64,000 nucleotides of DNA from Vibrio tasmaniensis (GTDB lineage: Bacteria > Pseudomonadota > Gammaproteobacteria > Enterobacterales > Vibrionaceae), in assembly GCF_024347635.1 (NCBI RefSeq), contig NZ_AP025510.1:1054001-1118000 (forward strand), in the 5' to 3' direction. Below are positions 28,473-39,420 of the stretch, piece after piece; within the stretch, counting starts at the first letter, position 1; each line of letters starts with the position of its first letter. The position numbers and the translations under genes are program-made. The notes under the pieces are model-generated. The model was given only the letters and a program-made list of their open reading frames with translations. It ran no database searches and was not told where the DNA came from.

Positions 28473-29549
28473 ATGCGTAACTTTACTTCTAAGCAAGATT
28501 TCTGTTCATGGTTGAATGAGTTTGAGTCACCAATCCTCATCCCAGAGTGGGCGCTACACCAAAATATTGTATCGGTTGATCCGCGTGGGTCATTTGTCAT
28601 TACCTTGCCTTTTGCAGCTAATCAGCTCGCGGTTGAATTGGAACAGTGGATCCACTCCCAGATTGAACAACAGCTTGTCAGCACTTTTCAGTTTGAAGTA
28701 AAAGTGAAGCCGTCTGCGCTAGAAACTACAGTCGCAACACCATTGAAGGGCGTTAAGAACATTATCGCCGTGACGTCGGCAAAGGGGGGGGTGGGTAAAT
28801 CGACAACTTCGGTAAACCTCGCGCTTGCGTTATCTAAGTCAGGTTCAAAAGTGGGCTTGTTGGATGCGGATATCTATGGTCCATCTGTGCCTATGATGCT
28901 TGGTCAGCTAGACGCAAAACCAGAAGTACAGAATAACAAATGGATGATGCCAATCGAAGCGTACGGCATTTTCACTCATTCTATTGGCTATCTTGTGTCG
29001 AAAGATGATGCTGCAATCTGGCGTGGTCCAATGGCGGCGAAAGCATTAGGTCAGCTTGTGAATGAAACCGTATGGCCAGAACTGGATTACCTTGTTATCG
29101 ACATGCCACCAGGTACGGGTGATATTCAGCTAACGCTTTCGCAGCAGATCCCAGTGACGGGCGCGGTTGTGGTGACCACCCCTCAAGATTTGGCATTAGC
29201 CGATGCGCGTAAAGGTGTGGCGATGTTTGATAAAGTGAGCGTGCCAGTAGCGGGCTTAGTGGAAAACATGAGCTACCATATTTGTAGTCACTGTGGCGAG
29301 AAAGAGCATATCTTTGGCGCTGGTGGCGCGGAAGCCATGTCAGAAGAGTTTTACCTCGATATCTTAGCGCAAATTCCGCTGCACATTGATGTACGGGAAG
29401 ATATTGATGCAGGTTGCCCAACCGTTATACGTCGTCCAGACAGTGAACACACGCGTCATTACTTAGAGCTTGCTGAGAACGTGGCTGCGAAGATGTTCTG
29501 GACTGGTAAGGCGAGACCAGAGGCGATTAACTTCTCGATGGTTGAATAG
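28473..29549 (+). CDS. apbC: Iron-sulfur cluster carrier protein ApbC (Mrp)
   Basis: ApbC/Mrp is a P-loop ATPase that holds and transfers 4Fe-4S clusters in the cytoplasm. The 358-residue product has a short MIP18-like N-terminal part, a deviant Walker A (SAKGGVGKSTTS near residue 108), DADIYGPS, VIDMPPGTGD, and the cluster-binding CxxC in HICSHCGEK near residue 268. The Walker A codons contain eight consecutive G bases (28784-28791), an odd homopolymer. It is divergent from metG. Confidence 0.95.
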   Translation: MRNFTSKQDFCSWLNEFESPILIPEWALHQNIVSVDPRGSFVITLPFAANQLAVELEQWIHSQIEQQLVSTFQFEVKVKPSALETTVATPLKGVKNIIAVTSAKGGVGKSTTSVNLALALSKSGSKVGLLDADIYGPSVPMMLGQLDAKPEVQNNKWMMPIEAYGIFTHSIGYLVSKDDAAIWRGPMAAKALGQLVNETVWPELDYLVIDMPPGTGDIQLTLSQQIPVTGAVVVTTPQDLALADARKGVAMFDKVSVPVAGLVENMSYHICSHCGEKEHIFGAGGAEAMSEEFYLDILAQIPLHIDVREDIDAGCPTVIRRPDSEHTRHYLELAENVAAKMFWTGKARPEAINFSMVE

Positions 29550-29805
29550 CAATGGCTGATCACAAAGGTGTGTAAATCATATTTGGGTGAGATAAACAAC
29601 GGTTGGATTAGGTGGATAGCCATAGGACTTGTGCATATAGTTGTATTTAAGTTATTTGAAAGCAAACGATTGTTTTAAGTAAATGTATTGAGATCATCAA
29701 TTTGACTGCAATTAGCTAACATCGCGACTAGAATCTATATGCTTTAGCCCCTATAATCAGGCGGTTTATCTCTTCCCACCACCAAACCATATCGGGTGCA
29801 AATTA

Positions 29806-30447
29806 ATGTCTGATAATAATCAATGTGTCATCGTAGGTATCGCTGGCGCTTCAGCTTCAGGAAAAAGCCTGATCGCGAGTACGATTTATAATGAGCTGCG
29901 CGAAAAAGTAGGCGACCATCAAATTGGTGTTATCACGGAAGATTGCTATTACAGCGACCAAAGTCACTTGAGTATGGAAGAGCGAGTTAAAACTAACTAC
30001 GACCACCCAAATGCACTAGATCATGACCTTTTATGCGAACATCTACAGCAGCTAATGAGTGGCAATGCCGTAGAAGTTCCGGAATACAGCTACACAGAGC
30101 ACACACGCACTTCTGAAACGACTACACTTACTCCTAAGAAAGTGATCATTTTAGAAGGTATTCTGCTTCTGACAGACCCGCGTCTTCGTAAACTAATGCA
30201 CGCAAGCGTTTTTATGGATACACCGTTGGACATCTGTCTACTACGTCGTGTTAAGCGTGATGTAGAAGAGCGTGGTCGAACAATGGATACGGTACTTAAA
30301 CAATACCAAGAAACAGTACGCCCAATGTTCATGCAGTTTATCGAGCCTTCAAAACAACATGCAGACATCATCGTTCCTCGTGGTGGTAAAAACCGTATTG
30401 CGATTGATGTGCTAAAAGCGCATATTGCGAAGTTGTTGAAGTCTTAA
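29806..30447 (+). CDS. udk: Uridine/cytidine kinase
   Basis: Udk phosphorylates uridine and cytidine for pyrimidine salvage. The 213-residue protein has the P-loop GASASGKS near residue 13, [23 protein letters not shown], and the lid segment [12 protein letters not shown]. The length is standard. The 256 bases between apbC and udk hold no gene I can support. It lies upstream of asmA, an arrangement also seen in E. coli (asmA-dcd-udk). Confidence 0.96.
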   Translation: MSDNNQCVIVGIAGASASGKSLIASTIYNELREKVGDHQIGVITEDCYYSDQSHLSMEERVKTNYDHPNALDHDLLCEHLQQLMSGNAVEVPEYSYTEHTRTSETTTLTPKKVIILEGILLLTDPRLRKLMHASVFMDTPLDICLLRRVKRDVEERGRTMDTVLKQYQETVRPMFMQFIEPSKQHADIIVPRGGKNRIAIDVLKAHIAKLLKS

Positions 30448-30499
30448 TCGAATAAAATTTTGCCTAAGTGACTCACTTAGCTTTATTTTTTACCGAATC

Positions 30500-30529
30500 A
30501 GTGGCACTTTTATAGTGCCACTTTCTTTT
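30500..30529 (+). terminator. Terminator of udk
   Basis: AGTGGCACT (30500-30508) pairs with AGTGCCACT (30514-30522) and is followed by a T-rich stretch. It ends about 25 bases before asmA, so some read-through is possible. Confidence 0.75.
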
Positions 30530-30553
30530 GGAATCTAAGCAAGGAATATGCGG

Positions 30554-32716
30554 ATGAAGAAACTACTCATTTTCATAGCTGTACCAGTGTTTGTTGTCGT
30601 TGCAGCAATTCTGGCACTAGTGCTGTTAGTGAATCCCAACCAATTTAAGCCATTAATTGTCGAACAAGCCCAAAAACACACAGGCCTAGAGCTCGTGATC
30701 GAGGGTGATATCAGTTGGCAATTTTTCCCATCTATTGGCTTCGAACTTGGTCAAACTGAATTACGTAACCCTGAAGGTTTCACTCAACCAAACCTGTTTA
30801 AGGTTGATACGGTTGGCGTTGATGTTTCGGTTACTCCGCTATTTAGCAATCAACTAGAGATCGGCAATATCACTCTAGATGGTGCAGAATTCTATTTAGA
30901 AACGCTTAAAGATGGTCGCAAGAACATCGATGCGCTCACACAAGCGTCTGCTCCTAAGGAGTCTGAACCTGCAGCGGATACAAGTTCTGAAGCAACACCG
31001 GCGCCTCAAGAGCAAACTTCTACAGACACATCTGGCTGGACGATCAATCTTGCAGGTGTAACAGTCTCAAACGCATTGTTTGAGATGGACGACAAGCAAG
31101 CAGGTTCATTCACTAAGCTATACGATGTGTCTTTGAGTCTTTCTGAGTTTGCCGTTGATACATGGACGACCGCGACGTTTGCGGCTTCTGGTGAAAACAA
31201 CCAACAGAAGTTCTCTGCAAATGGCAGTGCTGAATTCAAATTAGCGGAAGGCTTTGCAAGCTACGCATTACGAAATATTGACCTTAATGCGAAGTTCAAT
31301 GATCCAGCAACGTCGATCGAGTCAGCGAAGATTGGCTTAAATACCTTTGAGTTCGATAAGGTTAACCAACTGACTTATGCGGTGATTGGTAATGCTGCTG
31401 GTCTTGACCTTGATCTTAAAGGTGGCGGTGACTTAACTGTCGATAGCGCGATCTCAAAAGTTACACTGAACAAGTTAACATTAGACTCAACATTCAAAGG
31501 TGAAACGCTTCCTCAATCACCAATGAAAGTGGATATGCTGTCTGACTTAAGCTTTGATCTAACTAAGAGTCACTTGAGCTTTGTGCTAGAGAAGCTGCAA
31601 GCTAACGCTATCGCACTAGACGGTAAAGCGGACATCACTTTATCTGAAATACCAAAGGTTCGTTTTTCTCTTCATAGCCCGAACATCGATTTAGATGAGT
31701 TCTTAGGCCTAGGTAATACAGCAGAAACAGCGAGCGCTGCGCCTTCTAGTTCTGCTGGTGGCTCAACTTCAAACACTGAAGCTTCTTCGACGTCAAGTTC
31801 AGATAACTCGGCTCCTGCGAAAGAAGTAGAACCTGACCTGTCAGCTCTGAAAACGCTCGATGTGAAAGGTAATATCACAATCGATAAGTTCAAGGCGAAC
31901 AACGCAAAAATGCAGAACGTGAAAACTGCGTTCTCAGTTAACCGTGGTATCGCAGAACTGACATCGTTTACTTCGAATCTTTACCAAGGCTCTATCTCGG
32001 CAACAGCACGATTAGATGCACGCAAGACGCCAGCGACTTACACGGCTAAGAAAAAGATTAAAGGCGTAAAAGTACAACCGTTATTGGTTGACGTAGCGAA
32101 CAACGATACGCTGGAAGGTACTGGTAATATCGATGTTAACGTTAAAGGTAAGAGCTTGACGCCAACAGGAATCAAGAAGAACTTGGTTGGCACTATTGCG
32201 ATTAACTTTGAAGATGGTGCGGTTAATGGCATTAACATCGCGCAACTGATTCGAGAAAACTACGCTAAGATCAAAGGCGAGAAAGTTGAAAGCAAAGACG
32301 AGTCTCAAAAGACAGATTTTAGTGCAATGAAAGCAACACTCAAGGTTGATAAAGGTTGGGTTTCAACGAATGACTTATCGGCACAGTCACCTCTTTTACG
32401 CGTGACAGGTCAAGGTAAAGCAAACTTCATCAATGAAACGGTCGACTTCCTGGTTCGCACGTCAATTGTTGGCTCGCTTGAAGGCCAGGGTGGCAAGAGC
32501 ATTGATGATCTCAAAGATGTGACGATTCCAATTAAGGTTACCGGCCAGTGGGCTGACCCGAAATTTGCGCTTGTCTTTGATGATGTGTTGAAACAGAAAG
32601 CTGAAAAAGAGATTGATCGCGGTATTAAGAAACTTGAAGAAAAATACGGTGACAAGATCAAAGATGAAAAAACCAGAGATGCTGTCAATGGTTTACTCAA
32701 AGGCTTGTTTAACTAA
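30554..32716 (+). CDS. asmA: AsmA family protein
   Basis: AsmA-like proteins are anchored in the inner membrane and span the periplasm as long beta-groove bridges that help move phospholipids toward the outer membrane. The 720-residue product has one N-terminal span (KLLIFIAVPVFVVVAAILAL), then AsmA N-terminal sequence (IEGDISWQFFPSIGFELG). Two low-complexity Ser/Ala/Glu linkers (about residues 137-160 and 395-430) precede the C-terminal AsmA_2 domain (LDVKGNITIDKFKANN to QGKANFINETVDF). ATG 30548 is only two bases from the AGGA site, so ATG 30554 is preferred. Confidence 0.92.
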   Translation: MKKLLIFIAVPVFVVVAAILALVLLVNPNQFKPLIVEQAQKHTGLELVIEGDISWQFFPSIGFELGQTELRNPEGFTQPNLFKVDTVGVDVSVTPLFSNQLEIGNITLDGAEFYLETLKDGRKNIDALTQASAPKESEPAADTSSEATPAPQEQTSTDTSGWTINLAGVTVSNALFEMDDKQAGSFTKLYDVSLSLSEFAVDTWTTATFAASGENNQQKFSANGSAEFKLAEGFASYALRNIDLNAKFNDPATSIESAKIGLNTFEFDKVNQLTYAVIGNAAGLDLDLKGGGDLTVDSAISKVTLNKLTLDSTFKGETLPQSPMKVDMLSDLSFDLTKSHLSFVLEKLQANAIALDGKADITLSEIPKVRFSLHSPNIDLDEFLGLGNTAETASAAPSSSAGGSTSNTEASSTSSSDNSAPAKEVEPDLSALKTLDVKGNITIDKFKANNAKMQNVKTAFSVNRGIAELTSFTSNLYQGSISATARLDARKTPATYTAKKKIKGVKVQPLLVDVANNDTLEGTGNIDVNVKGKSLTPTGIKKNLVGTIAINFEDGAVNGINIAQLIRENYAKIKGEKVESKDESQKTDFSAMKATLKVDKGWVSTNDLSAQSPLLRVTGQGKANFINETVDFLVRTSIVGSLEGQGGKSIDDLKDVTIPIKVTGQWADPKFALVFDDVLKQKAEKEIDRGIKKLEEKYGDKIKDEKTRDAVNGLLKGLFN

Positions 32717-32742
32717 TCGCTATTTTAAATAAATGGCATATA

Positions 32743-32779
32743 AAAAGCGCCATTCCTTATTACGAGGAATGGCGCTTTT
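32743..32779 (+). terminator. Terminator of asmA
   Basis: AAAAGCGCCATTCCT (32743-32757) pairs perfectly with AGGAATGGCGCTTTT (32765-32779). Confidence 0.93.
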
Positions 32780-32829
32780 GTTTGGGCGCTGATTATTATC
32801 CGGGTTTAGTAAGCAAAAAAATGCCCTAT

Positions 32830-32942
32830 GAGACTCGTTCCTCGTTCTAGGGAATGACGATCGGTGCTCGTCCTTTATTTAGGGGAGTAACACTGAATAG
32901 TCGTCATCCTCGAGAGGGAAGAGTGACCAAGTCAGGGATCTC
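32830..32942. repeat. BIME-like inverted pair of a dispersed repeat
   Basis: Two copies of one degenerate motif face each other. The left copy (32830-32859) starts with GAGACTCG and ends with AGGGAATGACG. The right copy (32902-32942) starts CGTCATCCTCGAG and ends CAGGGATCTC. They are separated by 42 bases. A third copy occurs at 40855-40895. All are intergenic. Confidence 0.6.
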
Positions 32943-32956
32943 TGGTTGGAAGGCTG

Positions 32957-33562
32957 TTACCAATCCACACCTTGCAGAGCTTTTACACCAGACTCAAAAG
33001 CGTGTTTTACGTTACGTACTTCTGAAACAGTATCTGCCATGTCCGTTAAAGTACGGTGAGCTCCACGGCCTGTGATGATCACTGATTGCATTTTAGGACG
33101 GTTATTCAGAGCTTCTACCACTTCATCCAGTTCAATGTAGCCATAGCTCACCATGTACGTCAGCTCATCAAACAGAATTACATCAATCGACTCATCGGCT
33201 AGCATGCGTTGGCACTCTTTCCATACGCGCTGTGCGGCTTCAATATCTTTCGCTTTATTTTGAGTTTCCCAAGTAAAGCCTGTACCCATCACTTGGAACT
33301 CTACATCGAGTTTTTGAAGAACGTTCTTTTCACCGTTATCCCAAGTTCCTTTTACAAACTGAGCAACGGCACATTTCTTACCGTGACCGACTGCACGTGT
33401 AATCGTACCGAAACCTGATGTCGATTTGCCTTTACCGTTGCCAGTAATAACCAATAACAGTCCTTTCACTTCTTGCGCTGCTGCGACACGTGCATCAACT
33501 TGCTCTTTTACTTTCTGTTGTCTTGCTTTATGGCGTTGTTCTTTGTTGTCTTCGGTCGACAT
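32957..33562 (-). CDS. cobO: Corrinoid adenosyltransferase (CobO/BtuR type)
   Basis: The enzyme transfers the adenosyl group of ATP to cob(I)alamin or cobyrinate, producing coenzyme B12. The 201-residue product has the P-loop GNGKGKSTSGFGT near residue 42, AQFVKGTWDNGEKN, WKECQRML, FDELTYMVSYGY and VIITGRGAH. The frame opens at 33625, but ATG 33562 has AAAAGGA upstream and matches the usual MSTEDNKEQRHKAR beginning. No cobalamin pathway genes are nearby, so it probably serves salvage, as in E. coli. Confidence 0.94.
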   Translation of the reverse strand: MSTEDNKEQRHKARQQKVKEQVDARVAAAQEVKGLLLVITGNGKGKSTSGFGTITRAVGHGKKCAVAQFVKGTWDNGEKNVLQKLDVEFQVMGTGFTWETQNKAKDIEAAQRVWKECQRMLADESIDVILFDELTYMVSYGYIELDEVVEALNNRPKMQSVIITGRGAHRTLTDMADTVSEVRNVKHAFESGVKALQGVDW

Positions 33563-33646
33563 AACAAATCCTTTTAAGTTGTGATTACGCCTATCATAGC
33601 CTAACTTAACGATAGCAAAAACCATCGGAAGAACAGGTGATTACGG

Positions 33647-34096
33647 ATGAAAAAGATACTCGTGGTTTGTATGGGGAATATTTGTCGTTCGCCAACAGGA
33701 GAAGCGGTGCTGAGAAAGAAAGCTCAGCAGATGGATATTAATGTAACGGTCGACTCCGCTGGGACGATTGGCTTTCATCAAGGCAATCCGCCAGACTCGC
33801 GTTCAAAGTCAGCAGGAGAGAAGCGAGGCTACAGCTTTAAAGGGATTACTTCTCGTAAAGTGGTAGATAATGACTTCGAAGAGTTTGACCTGATACTCGC
33901 GGCAGACAAGGCGAATTTGGATGACTTGATGAGGCAGTGTCCTGCTCACCTCCAATACAAGCTCGCGCTGTTTTTGAGCTTTGGAGAGTCACAGTATCAA
34001 GAAATTCCCGATCCTTATTATGGTGAGGGGAATGGCTTTGAATTAGTGTTGGATTTAATCGAAGAGTCGAGTGATGCAATATTAAATTCGATTTAA
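33647..34096 (+). CDS. Low-molecular-weight protein-tyrosine-phosphatase
   Basis: The 149-residue product carries the CX5RS loop (VCMGNICRSPTGE, nucleophile near residue 8) and the general-acid aspartate in IPDPYYGEG near residue 124. These define the family that in other bacteria dephosphorylates capsule kinases (Wzb) or other proteins. No capsule genes or tyrosine kinase lie beside it, so the partner is unknown. It is divergent from cobO with 84 bases between starts. Confidence 0.9.
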   Translation: MKKILVVCMGNICRSPTGEAVLRKKAQQMDINVTVDSAGTIGFHQGNPPDSRSKSAGEKRGYSFKGITSRKVVDNDFEEFDLILAADKANLDDLMRQCPAHLQYKLALFLSFGESQYQEIPDPYYGEGNGFELVLDLIEESSDAILNSI

Positions 34097-34165
34097 CGTC
34101 GACGTGATGTTCGGTGTTTGAGCAAAAAAGGACAAGATCAACAAGATCAAGAGTTATAGATATAA

Positions 34166-34192
34166 AAAGGCCGACATCGAATGTCGGCCTTT
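34166..34192. terminator. Bidirectional terminator between the phosphatase and sulP genes
   Basis: AAAGGCCGACAT (34166-34177) pairs with ATGTCGGCCTTT (34181-34192) around CGA, with A and T flanks on both sides. Confidence 0.92.
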
Positions 34193-34220
34193 CTAAATCT
34201 AATTTAAGCGATAGCTAAGA

Positions 34221-35768
34221 TTACTTAGACATTACTTTGTAGATTGGGTCTTCTGCAACGTTCGCTTCAACTAAGCTACCGGCTTTGTGCAGCATAGCAA
34301 CACAGTCTTGGCTTAGGTGGCGAAGGTGAAGTGTTTTACCTAGCGCCGCGTAACGGTCAGCAATCGTGTCGATCGCTTCAATAGCAGAGTGGTCAGTAAC
34401 GCGTGAGTTTGCGAAATCGACGATAACATCTTGTGGATCGTTGTATGCGTCAAACAACTCTAGGAAGTTAGCGGTTGAACCAAAGAAGATTGGGCCGTTA
34501 ACTTTGTATTCTTTAGAGCCTTCAGCGTTAACTGATGTGTCTGCGTAGATGTGTTTAGCATGTTGCCAAGCAAACATTAGTGCTGAAGCGACAACACCCA
34601 CACCAACAGCGACAGCAAGGTCAGTCAGTACGGTTACCACAGTAACCAGAACGATAACGAAGAAATCTTGCTTAGGAACGCGACGCGCCAACTTGAAGGT
34701 TGCCCATTCAAACGTACCGATAACAACCATGAACATCACGCCCACAAGTGCTGCTAGAGGAATCATTTCGATAAGCGCAGAGCCGAACAGGATGAACATC
34801 AGTAGTGCAACTGCCGCTACGATACCTGAAAGACGTCCACGACCGCCTGAGTTTACGTTGATCATCGATTGACCGATCATCGCACAACCACCCATCGCAC
34901 CGAATACAGAACACGTTACGTTAGCCATACCTTGACCAACACATTCACGGTTAGATTGGCCACGCGTGTTTGTCATTTCGTCTAGTACCGTGAGTGTCAG
35001 TAGAGACTCAATCAGGCCGATAGCTGCAAGGATAATTGCGTATGGCAGGATGATTTGCAGTGTTTCGAAAGAAAACGGAACAGCAGGAATAGAGAAGGTT
35101 GGTAGAGAGCCTGCAAGTGTTGCTGCTTCGTCACCAGACATAGTGCGTAAGAAGTCAACAACAGTACGAGTTTCAAGATCTAGACCGACAACCAAAGCCG
35201 TTACTGTAACAATAGCAACCAATGAAGATGGTACTGCCGTTGTTACCTTAGGTAGGAAGTGGATGATACCCATTGTAAGGGCGACTAGACCTAGCATTAG
35301 TGTCATTTGACCGCTTGGTAGCCAAGTCAATGCACCTGTTACGTCCGGCGCTTTAAATTGACCAAGCTGAGCGAGGAAGATAACAATCGCCAAACCGTTT
35401 ACGAAACCAATCATTACTGGATGTGGAACGATACGGATAAATTTACCTAACTTGAATACACCCGCTGCAATTTGCAGAAGGCCTGCTAGCATTACTGCCG
35501 CGAATAGGTATTGAACGCCATGGGTTGCTACTAGGCTCACCATTACAACAGCCATTGCGCCAGTAGCACCAGAAATCATACCTGGACGACCGCCAAAGAC
35601 AGAAGTGATTAAACCTACGATGAATGCTGCGTAAAGACCAACCATTGGGTCGACGCCTGCAACGAAGGCGAATGCGACGGCTTCAGGTACCAGAGCTAGG
35701 GCTACTGTAAGACCTGAAAGCACATCATTTTTTACAGAGTGCTTTGAAAATTGTGGGAATTCGAACAT
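34221..35768 (-). CDS. SulP family anion transporter with STAS domain
   Basis: The 515-residue product has about 10-12 membrane spans, starting with [20 protein letters not shown], the SulP signature. It also has [14 protein letters not shown] and [21 protein letters not shown]. The C terminus (from about residue 425) is a STAS domain with [15 protein letters not shown]. SulP proteins carry sulfate, bicarbonate or dicarboxylates, with Na+ in marine bicarbonate forms. The substrate cannot be read from the sequence, and there is no carbonic anhydrase gene next to it. Confidence 0.9.
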   Translation of the reverse strand: MFEFPQFSKHSVKNDVLSGLTVALALVPEAVAFAFVAGVDPMVGLYAAFIVGLITSVFGGRPGMISGATGAMAVVMVSLVATHGVQYLFAAVMLAGLLQIAAGVFKLGKFIRIVPHPVMIGFVNGLAIVIFLAQLGQFKAPDVTGALTWLPSGQMTLMLGLVALTMGIIHFLPKVTTAVPSSLVAIVTVTALVVGLDLETRTVVDFLRTMSGDEAATLAGSLPTFSIPAVPFSFETLQIILPYAIILAAIGLIESLLTLTVLDEMTNTRGQSNRECVGQGMANVTCSVFGAMGGCAMIGQSMINVNSGGRGRLSGIVAAVALLMFILFGSALIEMIPLAALVGVMFMVVIGTFEWATFKLARRVPKQDFFVIVLVTVVTVLTDLAVAVGVGVVASALMFAWQHAKHIYADTSVNAEGSKEYKVNGPIFFGSTANFLELFDAYNDPQDVIVDFANSRVTDHSAIEAIDTIADRYAALGKTLHLRHLSQDCVAMLHKAGSLVEANVAEDPIYKVMSK

Positions 35769-35962
35769 GTTTGCTCAGCTATGCTAAAAATGGATTTACC
35801 GACACGAGTGTATTGCGTAGCCAAACAGTGATGGAAAAGAGCGGCAATAGCGAAGTGTCGAAAAGATAAGTGCGCGAATGCTACCCAAAAATGTGATTAA
35901 GTTCAAGGTTGAACCCCATTTTGAGCAATATATCTATTATAACCAATCTGAGTTGTGGATAT

Positions 35963-35995
35963 AAAAAAAGGGCGACTTATGAATAAGTCGCCCTT
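35963..35995 (-). terminator. Terminator of rne
   Basis: GGGCGACTTAT (35970-35980) pairs with ATAAGTCGCCC (35983-35993), and the minus strand then reads seven thymines. It lies 35 bases after the rne stop. Confidence 0.9.
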
Positions 35996-36029
35996 AGATA
36001 GTTCTCTGCAGATTACTCTGCGAAGCTCA

Positions 36030-39000
36030 TTAGTATTGAGGTTTAGTCATGCCAGCGCCGGCTTTATTTGACGCTGCTTGGCTACCTGCACCTTTCGATA
36101 CAAAACGCTCAGTACGGAATGGAGCTGCAACAACTTGAATCTCTTTGATCTCTTGAGGACCAGGAGCTTTAGTCATTGGAGAGCCCGCTTGTTTCTTCGC
36201 TTCTACTGCTTTCGGTGCTGCTTTAGGAGCTTCTGCTTTTATCACAGGCGCTTCTTCTACTTTTACACTTTCAGCTTTAAGCGCTTCAGCTTCAACAACT
36301 GGTGTTGCTTCTACTTGCACAGCTTCTACTACAACAGGCGCTTCAACTTTCTCACCTTCAACGACCACAGGTGCTTCTTCAGCGACAGCAGGAGCTTCTG
36401 TTACTTGAGTTTCAGTCGCCGCGTTTTTAGCAATAACAGCTTCTTCACGGCGGATAATGACTTTACCCATCGCAAGTTCAGGACATGCAAAACCGCCAGC
36501 CATAGCAGTGTTACTTTGCGGTGCAGTCTCTTGAGCTACGTTTTGCTCTTGTACAGCAACTTGAGTTTCAACTGCTACTTCAACTTCAGCCACTTCAGGT
36601 TTTGCCTGGTTATGGTGAGGTTTTGGAATGAAGCGAGGCATCACTTTACCCATAGCCATCTCTGGAGAAGCTACACCACCTTTACGTAGGCGGAATGGGT
36701 TAGGGCGACGATCACGACCGCGACGACGACGTTGACCACTTGCACGTAGGTGACGTGGTGAACGGCGGTTACGACGTTGCTTCGGTTCTTCCTGTTCAGT
36801 TTGCTCTGCGTCTGCTTGAGTTGCTTCTACTTGTTCCACAACTTTTTGCTCTTGAGCGACGGATTGCTCTTTCGCAATAGACTGTTCTTTAGCAACAGTT
36901 GACTCATTTGACGAGTTTTCTGCAGCTTCAGCTTGCTGGTCTTTAATACGAACTTGCTTGTTCAGTTTACGACGCTGACGACGCTCTTTAATCTTAGCTG
37001 CTTTCGCTTCTGGCTTAGCCTTAGGCGCTTCTAGTTTATCAGCTTGAGCTTCTGCCGCTAGCTGTAGACCTTCTTCTGCTAATTTAGATGGTGCTAGCTC
37101 TTCGCGTTGCTTCTGCTCATCACGTGGCTTATTGCGACGGTCTTGCTTAGGCTTACGAGGCTGACGATTTTGCTGTGGAGCTGTTTCTTTCTGCTCTTCA
37201 GGCTTCTCATCACGAACTGGCTTACGACGGCGTTTGTTGTCGCGGTTTTCGTTACGATTATCACTACGGTCACCACGTTGTTCGCCACGGTCACCACGTT
37301 GGTTACGACGACGGTTATCGTTACGATCACGGCGTTGACGGTTGCCGTTATTGCGATTGTTTTTAGGTTTTTCTTCTTGCTTCTCTTCTTCTTTTTTCTC
37401 TTCTTGAGTTGAAGATCCAAATAAGAAGCTACCGATAGCTTTGAAGAAACGACCAACTAAGCCTGGTTCTTGAGTCGCTGCTGATTCAGCTTTTTTCTCT
37501 TCTACAGTTTTAGGTGCTGGAGCAGGAGTCGGTGCTGATTGAGCAGGAGCTGCGAAGCCTTTAAGAGCTGGCTCTTCGATCTTCTTAGGACGAATAGTCT
37601 GTTCTGCTGGCTCTTTGCTTTCTGCTTCTTTTAGAGCTTCTAGCTTGGTAGGCAGCAAGTAAGACAGTAGGTCGAACTCTTCACCTTCACGAACACGGAT
37701 AACCTCAAAGTGTGGCGTTTCCATGTCAGAGTTAGGAACAACAGTGATCTTAACTTCTTGGTTCTTCTCGATGTGGTTTACTGAGCGACGTTTCTCGTTC
37801 AATAGGTAAGAAGCGATTGGAACAGGCACAACAGCAAGTACTTGTGCTGTGTTGTCTTTTAGAGCTTCTTCTTCGATCAGACGTAGAACAGATAGTGCTA
37901 GTGATTCGTTATCACGAACAACACCAGTACCTGTACAACGAGGACAAATGTGGTGGCTTGCTTCTGCTAGTGATGGGCTCAAACGTTGACGAGACATCTC
38001 TAGAAGACCAAAGCGAGAAATACGACCAATCTGAACACGTGCGCGATCTAAACGAACAGCATCACGTAGACGGCTTTCTACTTCGCGTTGGTGGCGAACC
38101 GGAGTCATATCGATAAAGTCGATAACAACAAGACCACCTAGGTCACGTAGACGTAATTGACGTGCAATTTCATCGGCTGCTTCTAGGTTAGTGTTAAGTG
38201 CTGTTTCTTCGATATCGCCGCCCTTTGTTGCACGAGCAGAGTTGATATCGATAGAAGTCAGAGCTTCTGTTGGGTCGATTACGATAGAACCACCAGATGG
38301 AAGACGAACTTCACGTTGGAAAGCAGATTCGATCTGGCTCTCAATCTGGTAATGGCTGAATAGTGGTACTTCACCATCGTATTTCTTAACGCGATTCATG
38401 AAATCTGGGCGTATTAATTGAATGTGCGCTTGTGCACGTTCAAAAATAGTATTGCTATCGATTAGAATCTCGCCAATATCACGACGTAGGTAGTCACGAA
38501 TTGCGCGAACAATAACGTTACTCTCTTGGTGAATTAGGAAAGGAGCTGCATTTGAATCAGAAGCTTGCTTGATAGCGCCCCAGTGATTCAATAGAACGTT
38601 CAAGTCCCACTCTAGCTCTTCTGCACTTTTGCCAACACCTGCTGTACGCACGATTAAGCCCATACCTTGAGGAAGCTCAAGAGTGCTTAATGCTGCTTTC
38701 AGTTGAGTGCGTTCATCACCTTCGATACGACGAGAAATACCGCCAGCACGAGGGTTATTAGGCATAAGAACTAAGTAACTACCCGCCAAAGAGATGAAAG
38801 TTGTCAGTGCAGCGCCTTTGCTACCACGTTCTTCTTTCTCAACTTGTACGATTACTTCTTGTCCTTCTCTTAGCACTTCTTTAATGCTAGGACGGCCTTG
38901 GTATGTATAACCTTCAGGGAAGTATTCGCGGGCAATTTCTTTAAGAGGGAGGAAACCGTGACGTTCTGCACCGTAATCAACAAATGCCGCTTCTAGGCTT

Positions 39001-39152
39001 GGTTCAATACGGGTAATACGTCCTTTGTAGATATTCGCTTTCTTTGACTCGTGACCTGGACTTTCGATATCTAGATCGAACAGTCGCTGGCCATCAACCA
39101 AAGCGACACGCAACTCTTCTTTTTGAGTTGCGTTAATTAACATTCTTTTCAT
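36030..39152 (-). CDS. rne: Ribonuclease E
   Basis: RNase E starts mRNA decay and matures rRNA and tRNA, and it scaffolds the degradosome on the inner membrane. The 1040-residue product has the S1 domain (about 35-125), DNase-like catalytic aspartates in SIDINSA near 303 and VVIDFIDM near 346, and the zinc link CPRCTGTG near 404. The C-terminal half is low-complexity: an amphipathic segment [18 protein letters not shown] (about 563-580) for membrane binding, an Arg/Asn/Asp-rich region (about 597-650) for RNA, and Glu/Val/Ala-rich stretches. The motif A(S/C)PE(M/L)AMGKV occurs twice, near 826 and 889. Long opposite-strand open frames here are shadows of the biased coding. Confidence 0.97.
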   Translation of the reverse strand: MKRMLINATQKEELRVALVDGQRLFDLDIESPGHESKKANIYKGRITRIEPSLEAAFVDYGAERHGFLPLKEIAREYFPEGYTYQGRPSIKEVLREGQEVIVQVEKEERGSKGAALTTFISLAGSYLVLMPNNPRAGGISRRIEGDERTQLKAALSTLELPQGMGLIVRTAGVGKSAEELEWDLNVLLNHWGAIKQASDSNAAPFLIHQESNVIVRAIRDYLRRDIGEILIDSNTIFERAQAHIQLIRPDFMNRVKKYDGEVPLFSHYQIESQIESAFQREVRLPSGGSIVIDPTEALTSIDINSARATKGGDIEETALNTNLEAADEIARQLRLRDLGGLVVIDFIDMTPVRHQREVESRLRDAVRLDRARVQIGRISRFGLLEMSRQRLSPSLAEASHHICPRCTGTGVVRDNESLALSVLRLIEEEALKDNTAQVLAVVPVPIASYLLNEKRRSVNHIEKNQEVKITVVPNSDMETPHFEVIRVREGEEFDLLSYLLPTKLEALKEAESKEPAEQTIRPKKIEEPALKGFAAPAQSAPTPAPAPKTVEEKKAESAATQEPGLVGRFFKAIGSFLFGSSTQEEKKEEEKQEEKPKNNRNNGNRQRRDRNDNRRRNQRGDRGEQRGDRSDNRNENRDNKRRRKPVRDEKPEEQKETAPQQNRQPRKPKQDRRNKPRDEQKQREELAPSKLAEEGLQLAAEAQADKLEAPKAKPEAKAAKIKERRQRRKLNKQVRIKDQQAEAAENSSNESTVAKEQSIAKEQSVAQEQKVVEQVEATQADAEQTEQEEPKQRRNRRSPRHLRASGQRRRRGRDRRPNPFRLRKGGVASPEMAMGKVMPRFIPKPHHNQAKPEVAEVEVAVETQVAVQEQNVAQETAPQSNTAMAGGFACPELAMGKVIIRREEAVIAKNAATETQVTEAPAVAEEAPVVVEGEKVEAPVVVEAVQVEATPVVEAEALKAESVKVEEAPVIKAEAPKAAPKAVEAKKQAGSPMTKAPGPQEIKEIQVVAAPFRTERFVSKGAGSQAASNKAGAGMTKPQY

Positions 39153-39189
39153 TTAGAAATTCTCATTGTCTTTTCTTATTTTCATCATT

Positions 39190-39420
39190 GGTCTTATCGC
39201 TTTAGTTCGTTTCTCATGGTGCCAGATCCCATGGCTTTATCGGTGCAGCCTCCCGGCTGGAGAGGGATGCTCTGGGGCACGTCAGTCATCATAGGGAGTT
39301 AGCCTATGATCCGCGATGTGGCGGTGAATACTCAACATGAGTGTACGTGAGTAGAGCGATAAGGAACTCAGTTGACCGTGTCTTACGCCGATTGCAGCAC
39401 TGTCTAATCTGAGTCATCTA
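39190..39420 (-). promoter_or_regulatory. Probable structured 5' leader of rne
   Basis: The 618 bases between rne and rluC hold no gene. A GC-richer part, 39190-39420, contains several potential hairpins, for example ATCATAGG/CCTATGAT (39287-39309 region). The E. coli rne mRNA has a leader of about 360 bases whose hairpins are cut by RNase E to autoregulate it. The position and structure here suggest the same, but I could not align the fold. The rest, to 39770, is AT-rich and holds the rluC promoter. Confidence 0.55.

Noticed and set aside
36078..36689. Open frame of 203 codons opposite rne
   Set aside because: It lies opposite the repetitive Glu/Ala/Val-rich tail of RNase E. The translation is rich in Phe, Ser, Arg and Cys, as expected from the reverse of biased codons, and no ribosome site is seen.
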